The notes: generated by a model not told the origin, from the sequence alone. A stretch of DNA of 64,000 nucleotides from Miscanthus floridulus (GCF_019320115.1 NC_089581.1:69420485-69484484); one strand, 5' to 3'; shown: positions 35,192 through 47,756, counted from the stretch's first letter. Program-made: numbers and translations.

Positions 35192-36029
35192 ATAGAGGGT
35201 GTGAGTGATTTAGGATCGATAGCCGTACTATAAAGAGGGGAATTCTCATGGTTGATATGGTTGTCAAGTGCCACTAGGTGATTGAATTCCATGCATATGC
35301 ATTAGGACCTAGTGCGCTAATAATTAACCCTTGAAAATGCTTTGAAAATATGCTAACACACATGCACAAGTGGTGAGACACTTTGGTGTTGGCACATAGA
35401 AGCAAGGGTGTTGAGAAAAGAGTTATTTGTGCTGGTATCTCACTCAGGTTCGGGCAAGTGCAGACGTGAACGGACACGTCTAGTATTGGGACCGGAGGCG
35501 TCCGGTATTTGTCCCTGGCGTGATTAGCTAAGGCAGTGATGACCGGGCTCTGGCGAGCGTTCGGTCGGCGGTGATCTGACGCGTCCAGTCATGTTCTGGA
35601 CCTCTCGGTGTGGATTTTCATCGTGACCGGACTCTTGTGTACGTCGAGTGACCTGACATTGAGTGTCGCGTCCGGTCAGAGGAAGCAAAACGCATGATGG
35701 TTTGGACCTAATGTAGGGGCGCATCCAGTCAGCTATACCAGACGCGTCCGGTCTCTCTAGGGCAGCTCTGGGAGCTCTCTGGAGTTGACCTGACGCTACC
35801 CTATGAGCGCCCGATCGTTTTTCTTCATCATCTCCGATCATCACTGACTGAGCGAACTGTGTTAGCCGTTGGGCACCAACAGCTATAACCTTTTGAACGA
35901 GACATGCGGCAACTTGGTTGTGACTGGACTCAGCGATCGGACATGTCCGGTCGCCACACCGGACGCGTCCGATCACCTCGCAGCAAACCTAGTGAAGAGG
36001 TATAACGGCTAGTTGAGTTGTTGGGGCTC

Positions 36030-36037
36030 TATAAAAG
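36030..36037 (+). promoter_or_regulatory. TATA box in solo LTR E
   Basis: TATAAAAG in the LTR, about 0.9 kb from its 3' end, in the orientation of the element. Probable former U3 promoter. Confidence 0.5.
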
Positions 36038-36954
36038 CATGGTGGTCGGCTCTTGCTCACCCTCTTGGCTCTCTAACTTGTTGATACACCTTGTGAGCAT
36101 ACTTCCATGCCTCCCACTCATCTAGCTTATGATTTGATCATCCAAAGTGAGATTGGAAGTGATCCAAGTGCATTTGCATTGTGTTTGAGCATCTAGTGGC
36201 ACTTGGAATCATGTTGGCTGTGGGTCTTCTTGTTACTCTTGGTGGTTGCCACCACCCAGATGGCTTGGAGCAGCGGAGGAGCATTGATATGAGTTGGTGA
36301 TTGTTCGTGGCCGTCTCTCGGTGATTGTGAGGGGTCTTATACCTTCCTCGGTGGACCGTAGAAAGGTAACTCTAGTAAATTGCTCGTGTCATTGAGTTAC
36401 CTCACTCGTGGGTAGGTTCTTGCGGTGCCAAGTGTTGGCTAGGTGTGTGATACCTATTAGCTGCCAAACCATCAAGTGTTGGTCGACACAACGGGGACTA
36501 GCATGTTGGCAAGCACGTGAACCTCGGGACAAAAATCTTGTGTCATCTTGTGATTGGATTTCTCCCGGTGATTGATTGACATTCATATTGATTAGTTCAT
36601 CACACTTGCCACAGTGATATAATCACCCTACTCTCTCTTGTATTGCTTTCTTTACATTCTTGCCTAGTGTCAAGCTCTTTAGTGTAGCTAGTTGTGAGAG
36701 CTTGTTAGTTTGGTTAGTGAGGCTCTTTAGTTAGCCTTTGAGAGCTCACTAGCTTAGCATGTAGCAACCTAGGCTTGTGTGTGAATTAGTTATCATAGCA
36801 ACTAGAATTATTGGGTAGGTGGTTTGCAACCCTTGTAGAGCTAGAGCAAAATTGCATTTCGCCATTTAGCGTACTAACAAATTTCTCTAGTGATTTTGTA
36901 GAGTTTTTAATAGGCTATTCACCCCATCTAGCCATATTAGGACCTTTCGCATGG

Positions 36955-38106
36955 GTCCCACTGCCTTTACCCCAATCCAAGACAGCAGGCCTACCACACT
37001 CCCCACTCGGCACCCTTCCACCTAGTCTTTCTCGTCCTCACCACACCACTCGCCCCTTCATCTTACCCCTTCATCCCATTGGCGCCACCCCACCGACGCC
37101 TATCGTCACCACCTAGGAGGCAGTCCCCTCTTCTCATCTGTGCTCAGCACCGCTCCGGGGTGGAGCCCATCCTCCTCACCTTCCTCTGCTAGGCATAGGT
37201 GGCCCCTTCAACTACCTTTGTAGGGCCTATGCCGAGGCGGATCCGGTGCAAGTGGAGGTGGCCCGCCGTCGAGCGGCCCCTGAGCGCATGATGCATGGCG
37301 TCTAGCGCCGCCCTGTGAGCACATGAAGTGGACCGGCGTCGAGCGAAAGCGGAGCACATAGCCCAATGTCAGAGATGGAGTGGTCGGCGTAGAGGGAAAT
37401 TAAAGTTGATGGAGCCGCCTCCATCGAGCAAGGAGGGGCCGAGGAACCAGAGCCGTCGGCTTTTGGATACGGGGAATAGAGGTGTGAAGGAAAGAGAATA
37501 GTAGGGGTATTCTAGACTTTTGTCTCTGGTATTGGTATGGGTGCCGAGTCCTAGAACGACTCTTAATCTAGGACTGAGGGAGTATAGCTTAGAACGAAGA
37601 GAGCAGTCAATATAAATGTCGAGAAATAAAATGACCCACAATATTTTGACCATGTGTTTAGGTCAGGCAAACATTTGAGATATACTATTCCCTGACTTGT
37701 CTCTTGACTCAATTATTGGCTTCATTCACTTCTCTGCAATTGGAGTGCTGATGGGAGGGCCATCAGATCGACATGCATCAGAATTCTTGTGTTCTTGATC
37801 TACAGTGTGTGCACTGATGAGAGTTAACACAACTGAACTAAGGCATTCAGATGGTCCACATCAGAAAGGTCTAAAGGAGTGGCTGAACTGAAATGCTGAT
37901 CCAAGCAATGCATCGGTCTGGTCCATCTGTGTTCCTGTGGGTGCTCCTCTCTCTAAAAATTTTGGATGGCTACTTTGACCACCACCTATCTATATGTACC
38001 TTGAGATCAAAGTGATATACTACATATACTGTATAGTGCTAGGGGTCCCCCGTCCTTAGCTGCTACCATCTGAAAGTGGGCCTCATTACCAATGTGGGGT
38101 TAATGC
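36955..38106. other. Unassigned intergenic sequence
   Basis: A C-rich stretch (36955-37330) with no consistent frame, then AT-rich sequence. GACTGAGGGAGTATAG near 37573 resembles the end of a Stowaway or similar MITE without a visible partner. No gene is supported. Confidence 0.4.
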
Positions 38107-38586
38107 TGTTGGCCCATAGGATCACCGGCTCAGGTGAGTTGACCACTCACCAGTCTTGTCGAGCACCCGCTAGTGTTGCTGAGCACCCACTAGCTAAGCC
38201 GACCATGAATAAGCATTGTTTGTCCCCACACACTATGGCTAGAGGTTGAAGAAGAGGAAGAACAGAGCATACACACATAGTATAAGACACCAGCATTGAC
38301 CGAAGCCCTATATGGGAGATGGCAAATCTGAACTCTCTTTACTGAGTTATTATGGTAGTCTATTTATACAACTCTATCTATCTAGTCCTAGTACAGCTGC
38401 CCTACTGCAACAGTGACTAGATTACATACAAGGCTGACTCTGCGCCGACCTTTGCATGTGGCTACAGTGCTGCAGGTGAGCCGTGCAGCGTCTGCACTTG
38501 CAGCAGCTACAATATCACAGCAGGGGGCCTTTCGGCACCGCCTTCCCTTGCTGTGTTCACACAAGGTAGCAGTAGATTATCTAACA
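38107..38586 (-). repeat. 3' LTR of Copia element G
   Basis: 480 bp, TGTTGGCCCATAGG to GATTATCTAACA. TATA-like TGTATAAATA (minus) at 38361-38370. Next to it the minus strand reads GGATTAGGGGAAGAT, the purine tract. Confidence 0.88.
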
Positions 38587-38599
38587 ATCTTCCCCTAAT

Positions 38600-41500
38600 C
38601 CTACTGCTAACCCTTGTACCCCCTCCATGCCAATTATCTCCTTTAGCTCCGTGAGTCGAAGATGTCCGAGTGGCTTGGTGAGAACGTCTGTGAGTTGCCG
38701 ACCAGTTTCGACGAACTCGATGACGATCTGCCCTCCATCGACAGTCCCTGAGGAAATGGAACTTCACGTCGATGTGTTTGCTCCGGTCGTGCAGAACCAG
38801 ATTCTTCGTGAGGGTGATGGCAGGCTGGTTGTCCACCATCAGTGCTAGTGGGTGAGCTTCCATGCCAGTCAGCTCACCTAACAGCCGACGCAGCCACACA
38901 ACTTGGCACGCCACTGTGGCCGCCGCTACGTACTCTGCCTCGCATGTAGATAGTGCCACCACCTTCTATTTCAGCGACAACCATGAAATTGGAGTCGACC
39001 CGAGGAAGACGAGCACGCCAGAGGTGCTCCGTCATCCGTCGATGTCCCCCGCCATGTCTGCATCACTGGACATAGTGAGCTGCAGCCTATTCCTGCCAGT
39101 CTTTGGGAAGATGATCCCATGATCCACCGTCCTCTTGACATAGCGTAGTAGCTGCTTCACCATAGCCCAGTGATCCTCTCTAGGATCCTCCATGAAGCGA
39201 CTGACGTATCCCACGGTGAACGCAATGTTCGGCCTCGTGTGGACTAGGTAGCGTAGACCGCCGATGATGCTCCGGTAGAGTGTTGCATCCACCTTCGCAG
39301 CGGTGCTGCCCTTCGTCAGCTTTAGCCGCTCCTCCATCGGAGTCACACATGGCTTGCACTCAACCATGCCGCTCTACTCCAATAGCTTGGAGGCATACGT
39401 GCTCTGACCGAGCATGAGTTCCTCCTTCCCCTGTCTCACCTCGATGCCGAGGTAGTAGGAGAGTGCGCCGATATTGCTCATTCAAAAACGAGCTGTCATC
39501 TCATGCTTGAAGCTATTGATATCCTCCATGCACGCGCCAGTGATGATCAAGTCATCCACATACACACCGACGACGAGCTCCTCCTTCCCCCATCGCCACG
39601 TGTAGAGCGCATGCTTGGTTTCGCACCTCTAAAACCCAAGCTCACCCAGCGTGGCATCAAGTTTGGCGTTCCATGCTCGTGGGGCCTGCCGTAGCCCGTA
39701 GAGCGCCTTACACAGTTGGAGCACCCTATGCTCCTCTACCTTGACAGCGAAACCTAGAGGTTGCCTGATGAAGACTGTCTCCACTAGTTCGCCGTTGAGA
39801 AAGGCCGATTTAACATCCAAGTGATGGACGCGCTAGTCCTTTGCTGCTACCAAAGCTAGTAGCAAACGGACCGACTCCATGCACACTACTGGCGTAAAGA
39901 CCTCCTCGAAGTCTATGCCTTCACCCTGAACAAAGCCTCGGGTGATGAGGCGTTCCTTGTGCTTGACAATGGCACTGAGCTCGTCCCGTTTGACCTTGTA
40001 CACCCACTTCAGGCTGATCGGACGCCATCCTAGAGGTGGATCGATGAGCTGCCAAGTCTTGTTTTCCTCAATCGCCTTCATCTCCTCCAGCATCGCCCAT
40101 CGCAAGTTTCCATCGCGCTCGGCCAGCGCGAACGTGGGTGGATCCTCAGCACTGATGAGTAGCAGCTCTACGTCATTAAGCAGCCTACCAGCCAGGCCTA
40201 AGAACCCTATGCCACCGACGATGTTGTCCAGCCTATGGAACCGCACCTGCTCACCTTCGTGGTAGGCGTCCATGAACTCAGTGATGTCACTTGGAGGTGA
40301 GGCAAACTCGATCGTCATCGATGGAGTTCCCTGTTCTACCGAAGTGCTCGACATAGCACCTTGTGTGCTTGGCACCCTGGTTGCAGTGCTTGGCACTACT
40401 TCTGGACAGCTCGTCATTACTCCTGTAGTGTTTGGCCATACTGTAGGAGTGCTCAGCCTCAGTCTTGGAGTGGTCGGCACCACTGCAAGACATCTTGGCT
40501 CCGCCATGGGAGTGCTCGGCACCCGTCCTATAGTGGTCACCACCACTGCAGAACCTCCTGGCACCACTCTTAGCGTGCTCGGCATCCCTCTAGGAGTGCT
40601 GGCATCCCTCCCGAAGTGCTCAGTATTGCCCCAGGAGTGCTCGGCTCTACCGCTGAAGTGCTCGGCACCCCTCCCAGAGTGATCGGCACCTCTTCCCCAA
40701 CGTCTCCACCACCGTGGATGACCAGATGCTCGACAATGAAGGTGTTGGTGAAGCTGCCAGCTTCCCCGTGCTCGGACTGCTCCAATCCCAAGCCGCCTTC
40801 TCATCGAACACGACGTCGTGTAAGACAAGCACCTTGTCTCCGCGTGGGTCATAGAGCTGGTACGCCTTGGTACCCTCCACATAGCCTAGGAACACCATCG
40901 GTGTGCTCCTGTCCTCCAGCTTGGTGAGGTTCGACTTCGTCTTCCTAACGTGGCCGATGCAGCAGAATGTCCGGAGGAAGGACACGCTTGGCTTGCGCCC
41001 ATATCAAGCTTCGAACAGCGTCTTGCCCGTCAGGGCCTTGGTTAGAGAGCGGTTGAGGATGAACACTGCTGTGGTCACCGCCTCACCCTAGAACCTTGTT
41101 GGCATGCCTTTGGCCTTCATCATGGATCGAGCCATGCCGACCACTGTCTGGTTCCGCCTCTCCACCATGCCATTCTGTTGTGGCAAGTAAGGCGCGGTGT
41201 AGTGTCGCCCCACACCCTGATCCGCGCAGTACGCAGTGAACTCCACCGAAGTGAATTTGCCGCTGTGATCAGTCCTCAGCACGCGGAGCTTCTTGCCGCT
41301 CTTGGCCTCCGCGCGCATCTTGAACTTCTTGATCGTCGTCGCCGCTTTGTCCTTGCTCGTCAGGAGTTGCAGCCACATGTAGCGACTGCAATCATCCACG
41401 AGTAGGAGGAAGTACCGCCGACCACCGTTTGTAGCAGGCATGATCGGCCTGCAGAGGTCGCCGTGGACGAGCTCGAGAGCGTCCTTCGCACGATACTTGG

Positions 41501-42221
41501 CCACCTTTGGAAATGGTAGCCTTCTCTGCTTCCCGGCCAGGCAGCTGTCACACAGCTTGCCTCAATGCTTGATGTGGGGTAGCCCTCGGACCATCTTCTC
41601 TAGCCGATCAAGCGCGTCGAGGCTGAGATGTCCGAACCGGGCATGCCATATCTTGCCGCCAGGCACACCGGCTGCTCTACCTTCAGGTCAAGCAGGTACA
41701 ACCGGTTTTGGGACCTCTTCACCTTAGCGAGAAGTCGCTACTCCTGGTCCCTGATCCTAAGGACTCCGTCCTTGTTCAGTACCTCGCTACCACGCTCATC
41801 TAGCTTACCAATGCTGATGATGCTGGAACGCAACTGGGGGATGTAATATACATCCATTAGCGCATGGTGCTCCCCGTTCTGGCACCTAAAGATGATGGTG
41901 CCATGCCCTTGGATTGCCACACTTGAGCCGTCACCAAACTTCACCGTACCGGTAACATCGTCGTCGAGCTTGGAGAAGGATAGCCTCCAACGCTGACATG
42001 TCATCTTCCTCATTGTTGGTGCCCTTGTCAACAACATTCCAGAGCCATCAGGCTCTGAGCTTGATCTTCATGGTCACCGACCACTCTCCATAGTTGGTGC
42101 AAGTCAGCGTCGGCCAACTGGTGCCGCTGACCTCCCGCACTATGCGGACAACGACCTCCGGTCGTGGCTGGGCAGCCACAGCAGTGCCACTACTATGGTC
42201 CACTTTCGAACCGCCCGTCAT
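38600..42221 (-). pseudogene. Copia G gag-pol polyprotein (internally deleted, many stops)
   Basis: The likely start is the ATG at 42221-42219. The gag N-terminus includes YGEWSVTMKIKLR and runs to about 42000. It then jumps to a post-protease segment (VKFGDGSSVAIQGHGT, ~41950), so gag C-terminus, zinc knuckle and the protease active site are deleted. Integrase core at 41100-41500 (LVHGDLCRPI, NGMVERRNQTV); integrase end at 40780-40985 (STPMVFLGYVEGTKAYQLYD); a repeat-rich spacer; RT at 39370-40060 (WVYKVKRDE, MDVKSAFLNGELVE, LYGLRQAPRAW); RNase H at 38620-38960 (STCEAEYVAAATVACQVVW). The frame changes several times. Confidence 0.88.
40330..40690 (-). repeat. Degenerate short repeat array in the integrase-RT spacer of Copia G
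   Basis: About a dozen imperfect copies of a ~27-36 bp unit built around GAGTGCTCGGCACC on the plus strand (minus-frame words such as PSTP, AEHS and PTTP). They lie between the integrase tail and the RT start. It keeps long ORFs open on several frames. Normally this linker is short and unrepeated. Confidence 0.7.
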
Positions 42222-42255
42222 CGTCAACGGTTAGTCTGACGACGGCGCTTATACG

Positions 42256-42267
42256 GCTCCGATACCA
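42256..42267 (-). other. Primer binding site of Copia G
   Basis: The minus strand reads TGGTATCGGAGC two bases after the 5' LTR; one mismatch to the initiator-Met tRNA complement. Confidence 0.8.
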
Positions 42268-42269
42268 CT

Positions 42270-42749
42270 TGTTGGCTCATAGGATCACCGGCTCAGGTGA
42301 GTTGACCACTCACCAGTCTTGCCGAGCACCCGCTAGTATTGCTGAGCAACAACTAGCTAAGCCGACCACAAACAAGCGTTGTCCGTCCCCACACACTATG
42401 GCTAGAGGTTGAAGAAGAGGGAGAACAGAACATACACACACAGTACAAGACACCAGCGTTGGCTGAAGCCCTGTATGGGAGATGGCAAATCTGAACTCTC
42501 TTTACTGAGTTGTCATGGTAGTCTATTTATACAACTCTATCTATCTAGTCTTAGTACAGCTGTCCTGCTGTAACAGTGACTAGATAACATACAGGGCTGA
42601 CTCTGCGTCGGCCTCTATATGTGGCTACAGTGCTACAGGTGAGCCATGTGGCGCCTGCACCTGCATCGGCTACAGTATCACAGCAGGGGGCCTTTCGGCG
42701 CCGCCTTCCCTTGCTATGTTCACACAAGGTAGCAGTAGATTATCTAACA
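42270..42749 (-). repeat. 5' LTR of Copia element G
   Basis: 480 bp, TGTTGGCTCATAGG to GATTATCTAACA; same length as the 38107 copy with scattered substitutions. TATA-like motif on the minus strand at 42524-42531. Confidence 0.88.
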
Positions 42750-43882
42750 ATCGCATGATATTACACTATTTCCTGAGTATTTTGATTTTTTTTTAAAAAA
42801 AAGCCCCGAGAGTTATCCTTTTTAACGAATGGCTGAGGGTTTTATAGCCCTCTAATTCCCCGAGGAGGAAACAAATAAGCAGCCAAGAACCCCGACCAAC
42901 AATTTCGAAAGAAAAAAAAGACCACTTATTAAGAAATAACTCTCAGGAATTAGTAGTCTCAAGCTTTGCCATTAGAGCATTCTGAAATCTAAAATGCCCT
43001 GTTTTGCTTCTAACTGGGCATGTCCACAGAAACAAATGAAAATTTAATATTTCTACCCATAAAAGGAATGCCAATACATTATTTTTTTTTGTTATATACG
43101 CAAGGAATTCTGCCACAGCTAGATGAACATTTTGGGTAAAATGTCTACGAACCACTGCACTATACCCTTGTATTCTCTCCGTTCTAAATTATAAGATATT
43201 TTGATTTTTCTAAATACATTGTGTTTTATTTTATATCTAGGCGTAATATATATCTAAATGCATAGCATAAGCTATGTATGTAAATAATAAAAAACCAAAA
43301 CAGGGAATGCTATTTAGGACTTCTTCAAGTAGTATTGCATACATGTCTGCAACTAGTTGGTATATATTCAGTCATGGTAGCCCAAACCAATCAATTCATG
43401 CATGGTCCGTCAAGGTAAAGAGAAGAGAAGAGAAGAGAAGATGATTAGCATGAACTGCTGGTACCACCAACTTTGTGCTGTTCCTACTTACACCGTGACC
43501 CCCAAACCACATGCCCAAACAGTCAGTGGATGACCCATACGACACGGCCTTAACTCTCCTTTGATCTCAAGAGCAATGATGTCTTGAAGGGATATGATCA
43601 CTCCATTCATGCCTCTGAAGCCTTTCATCTTTTGGTATCAATTCTCAATTCCCCTTGGAACTCACCCTCCTTGTTGTTAGGCTTTCGCCTTTTCCCTACC
43701 AAAATGGTGGAATTCTCCTAGTGTTTTTAAGTAGTAATAAATAAACACTATCATTAGTTATAGCACATGAGAATCCTTATTAGGAGACATTTGGTAGGAA
43801 AAGTTTATACTAAATTTTGAATGCTAAAACACTAGGAGAAGCCCACATCACTAGGAGAATTAGAAGATTCTGGTTGTGTTTG
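42750..43882. other. Unassigned sequence with a Stowaway-like fragment
   Basis: No gene is seen. 43170-43310 begins TCTCCGTTCTAAATTATAAG and resembles a Stowaway MITE with a degraded right end. A short (AGAGA)n run lies at 43418-43441. Confidence 0.4.
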
Positions 43883-44088
43883 GGGGCTGATTGGTTGATA
43901 GCCAAAATTTGATTGCCAAAACTCAAGTTCACCAAAATTTTGGCTGCCATTTGGTGTATTACCAAAATTTATCAACATCTCATATTTGGCATGTTAAATC
44001 TATGCTAAATAATTTTGTCCAAGTTTTGACAATTTTTGCTTGTTAAATCTTTGTCATGGCAAATTTTGATAGCTAACCAAGCAGACCC
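43883..44088. mobile_element. hAT-like MITE
   Basis: About 206 bp with imperfect terminal inverted repeats: left GGGGCTGATTGGTTGATAGC, right end (inverted) GGGTCTGCTTGGTTAGCTAT. It is AT-rich inside with repeated CCAAAATTT words and no coding sequence. No clear target duplication. Confidence 0.6.
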
Positions 44089-45266
44089 TTGATCTTATGC
44101 TCTAACTCTCATTGGAGATCGCTCTCCTTGTGATGGCCAGCCTTTCACTGTCTTGTGGTCTGCATCTTACTATTACTATGTGTGCCTGTGTGCTTGATGA
44201 TGGACAGTACTCTAGTTTAGTACAAATGGCTGAGAGCGTATTCTCCTCTTTCTTTTGTCTCTGCAGCAATCAAATTTCAACAACTTTTCCTTTGACAAGT
44301 TAGTTCAGGGAACAAATAGCAGCTTTTGTTTTACAAAAGAGGCCGGGTTATTATACCTGGTTCTGTACGCGTTCAAATGGTGCAAAATAGTCGCTAACTT
44401 TATTTCACTGTCAAAAGCAAGGCTTGCACTTGAAGTTCACCACATGTATGCTCACAGAGGAGGAGCTTGACACTGCATCTGCATCTTAGAAATATAATGA
44501 TGAAACTAGAACAGAATGTGCAATCATGTCCTCTCCCTCAGTTTCAATGCCTGGATGCCAACCTATCACCTCGATGGACAATTACACTTGACAACCAGTT
44601 AAACAAAGTTATCGGCGGGCCCGGTGTCGCGCAGCAAGGCCATGCTTGACTCTTTGTTATCATCTGAGAAAAAGCAGCTAGCTTCTGCCAGTAACAGCCA
44701 TTAGCCCTAATATAATGGTGACAACGGACAAGTGGTTATGGTACGAGTACCAGTGGTTATGCCAGTAACATCTTCAGCATGAAACGCAGGGCCCATCAGC
44801 TGGTTAACTAAGGCTGCACAACGATCAAAGTCTGTGCTAATAATTGGTGCTTGTGCATAGAAAGTGTGTGTGGATCAGGATGCAGTGACTTTGGATTAGT
44901 AGGAACCTAGCTAGGACGAGCCTTGGATTGGAAGGCGCAATCACAACCCAAGAAAGGGGACGGGATTTGAGCCCACTGACCAACCTTTGGAGGCAATTTG
45001 ACAAACCCCCACTGATGTCTGATATAATGTTGTCACTGCTTTCAAAGAGGATTGATCCTTCGGGACTATCTGATTCCTGCTGGCCCAAAGTGGTTGCAAG
45101 TGGTAGATAATAAATCATATGAGGCCAAAAAAATACTCGGGTGAAGCCAAAACATAAATTAAATATTGCAGCCTCAAAATGAATTTGGAGCCATGCATAT
45201 ATATAACAACACAATCGTTTCTGGTGTGGTCATTTTACAGCTAGATTTCCTTCGTAATCGTTATAA
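44089..45266. other. Unassigned sequence
   Basis: Single-copy-looking sequence with only short ORFs (44112-44303, 44255-44470, 44837-45214) lacking recognisable motifs. No gene is supported. Confidence 0.4.
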
Positions 45267-47173
45267 TGTATTGGGATATCTATAGATGTGATACGTTTAG
45301 AAAAATTTGTTATCCCGGCTTACCTTATCTCTAATATAATGGAGGCTACTTGTCCTTTAGGCAGTGTATATATCTCTAATATAATATGCCCATGAGACTT
45401 AACAATGGATCAACAATTCCACCAGTTCTATTTTCCTACATGGTATCATGAGTTTATGTTTAGATCCTATGCCACAAATTCTAAAGGTTTTGCTTCTACT
45501 CGTGCTCCTAGGGAGATCACCCACCAAGGTAGCGCAGCACATACCTAGGGCTCATGTCACCAATCACGTTGCTTGGTCACTGTAGAGAATTCTTTTCTGA
45601 TCATTGATAGGGATTTTCTCTCACTGATTGATTGATTAGTGTTTATTTTATATTTCTGATCTAAAATCGAATTGTGTCACCCACCTCCCATTATATTCAT
45701 TCACCTCTACTTTGAAGTCAGCATCGACAACACCAGTTTGGTCCTTGTATTATCTCGTGCGGCATGGCCAAGTTCGCGGACCTCCAGGGAATTCCCTCGA
45801 CTGTTGTTGCCTCTTCATTTCATCCACACGTCTTCATCGTGTGTTTGTCTTTTGCGTCGTTTATCAGAGGGTGCCTTCACCATGACCTTGCGGTCATCAT
45901 CTCTGATCTCGCATGAAACCGGTATGACCAATAGGCCTCCACCACAGCCTTGTGGTCGTCATCTTCGATCTTGTGCGCAACCGGTCTGATCAATAGTTTG
46001 TGTGCGCCTCCATAGGTTCCCATGAAGTTTGTCTGTGAGTATTGCATTTGTGTGCCTCCTCTCTGAGCAACAGGACATTGCTACTGCATTGCCTTGCTGC
46101 ACCACTGCATCACCACAAGTGGTCTTCTTTGTTGTTGCATCTTCACCGAGTTGACTATGTCCTCAACTACATTGTTGCACGCATGGTGTGCATGGTCTTC
46201 GTCAAGCTATTTGCATTCTTTGCCTTAGAACCACTACCGCATTATTGGATCATTGGGCTTTCACCATATCATCTAGATCTACCTCCTCGCTTCATCCAAC
46301 ACAACCTCCTATCTGGCCTTTTGTTGTCTCCTACTCTCCTCCTATCTATTTCGTCTACCCCAACAATTGTGGGCTACATCATCATCTTCTACCCTCATCG
46401 TTCTATGCACTGCAATCATCATAGAGGCCTTCTTTGTTAGTCCTCAAACACAAACACATGGTTAGGGATCTCTCTCTCTCTAGTAGATCCGATATTGGCA
46501 GCACTAGTGTGTGCCTTCGTTCCCGACGTGTTTGCAAAGCATGGCAAACCTAGTTCACGCTTCATCCATGGTGGCTCGATTGTGTCGCCCTAGGCATCAA
46601 CTTTCTCGCTCAATGACTACCTCAATGCGTTGCTATCTTTGTCTATGGCATCTTCTCCTATGTACCATCCTTGTCATGGTGCCTCCTCATGCGCTCATCG
46701 CTTCATATGTGGCTGTATTGACTTTGGCAACCTCGACAACTATATCGACCACAATATGCTACACACAACATCCTAAACCATGACTACCTGTCCTCACACT
46801 TGACTATCTCAACATCGGCACAAAGGACTACCGTCTTTCTTGAACAACCTCATTGGCTTCCATTCAGCCACAACATCCACGACGCATTGATCATTATGAC
46901 GGTAGGAATTCATGTTAGCTCATCAAGTTACAACCTTCAACTTCTTTTCTCTAGTCTCACGGTCTACGTTGCTCCCACTGTGACTGCTGAAGGGTGTTAG
47001 AATATATTAGAATATCTCTAGGTATAGTTGATTAGGATCGTCATTTATAATCTCGACTTGCCTTATCTCTAATGGAGGCTAGTTGTCCTATATCTAATGT
47101 ATTCATATATAATCCACCCTCATGGTTTAGTAATGAACCAATAATTCTACCAATTCTATTATATTCTCATGCA
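45267..47173 (+). mobile_element. Small non-autonomous LTR retrotransposon H
   Basis: The left LTR (45267-45440) and right LTR (46995-47173) share CTTACCTTATCTCTAAT...GGAGGCTA.TTGTCCT and the TCTACCAATTCTAT-like end. The left LTR is followed at once by TGGTATCATGAG, a close PBS match for initiator-Met tRNA. CTGAAGGG precedes the right LTR. Flanks TATAA (45262-45266) and TACAA (47174-47178) match at 4 of 5. The ~1.55-kb interior has short ORFs but no gag or pol motif that I recognise, so it must have relied on enzymes from another element. Confidence 0.72.
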
Positions 47174-47178
47174 TACAA

Positions 47179-47753
47179 GAACAAAGATGTGCAGGCTCTT
47201 GGTATCTCATGATTTCTGCATGTCCTTGAAATTACAATGCTTCAAACTTCAGATTACTCTTGTAAGGAGGATCAATTAGCAGTGGACAGCACACGGATTC
47301 TACCTAGGAACATCTGATTGAGTGTGATAGAGTTGGTGTGTTTGGGCTCTGCAGTACAGGAATCAAGATGACAACATGCTCGTGCACTAAAAGCTACAAA
47401 TGGAGTGTTTTCTTCGTCTCATAAATAGATTCCAATAAGATAGTGAGGAGAGTAGATGTTGGTGGTGAAACACCTTGATTCTTAGCTCATTCTGTATCTT
47501 ACAAGTTAGAAGCTGATGGTGATGGATTAGGTACACCTTGTTTTGATCAGTGTTTGTTATTTATTTGTGCACTGATCACACGACACGAGAATATCACATC
47601 ATATTTGCATCAACTAGAAGCTGCGAACATTTTGTAACCTACTCATATGGTCAGACAGTATATGCTTTACGCTAGACAGTGGATATGGTACATCATGCGC
47701 TCTACTTTTACTGTTCACGGTAGTACATAGATGCTGCACAGTGGAAAATAAAG
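47179..47753. other. Unassigned sequence
   Basis: No gene, repeat boundary or RNA gene recognised. Confidence 0.4.
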
Positions 47754-47756
47754 TAA

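Larger units (their letters stand above)
30299..36949 (+). mobile_element. Solo LTR of a Sirevirus-like Copia element E (split by F)
   Basis: Starts TGAAAGCCCTAGTTTGG and ends near GGCTATTCACCCC...GACCTTTCG. Flanks are CATAG (30294-30298) and CATGG (36950-36954), 4 of 5 bases alike. Without the inserted element F the LTR is about 1980 bp. The start, and the GATAGCCGTACTAT block after the insertion, match the start of the LTR at 63653-64000. Several GGACGCGTCCGGT-type palindromes lie at 35580-35980 and a TATA box (TATAAAAG) at 36030. No internal Copia sequence flanks it, so it is a solo LTR made by recombination. Sirevirus assignment rests on remembered LTR features. Confidence 0.7.
38107..42749 (-). 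mobile_element. Ty1/Copia element G with both LTRs (degenerate)
   Basis: 4643 bp on the minus strand. The 5' LTR is 42270-42749 and the 3' LTR 38107-38586, each 480 bp with TGTTGG...TAACA ends and moderate divergence. PBS at 42256-42267; purine tract next to 38586. Domain order gag, pre-integrase, integrase, RT, RNase H is Copia. Flanking AATGC and ATCGC match at only 3 of 5 bases, so the duplication is weak. Internal deletion in gag and many stops make it inactive. Confidence 0.88.

Noticed and set aside
40272..40682. 136-codon plus-strand ORF
   Set aside because: Shadow of the repeat array in the Copia integrase-RT linker.
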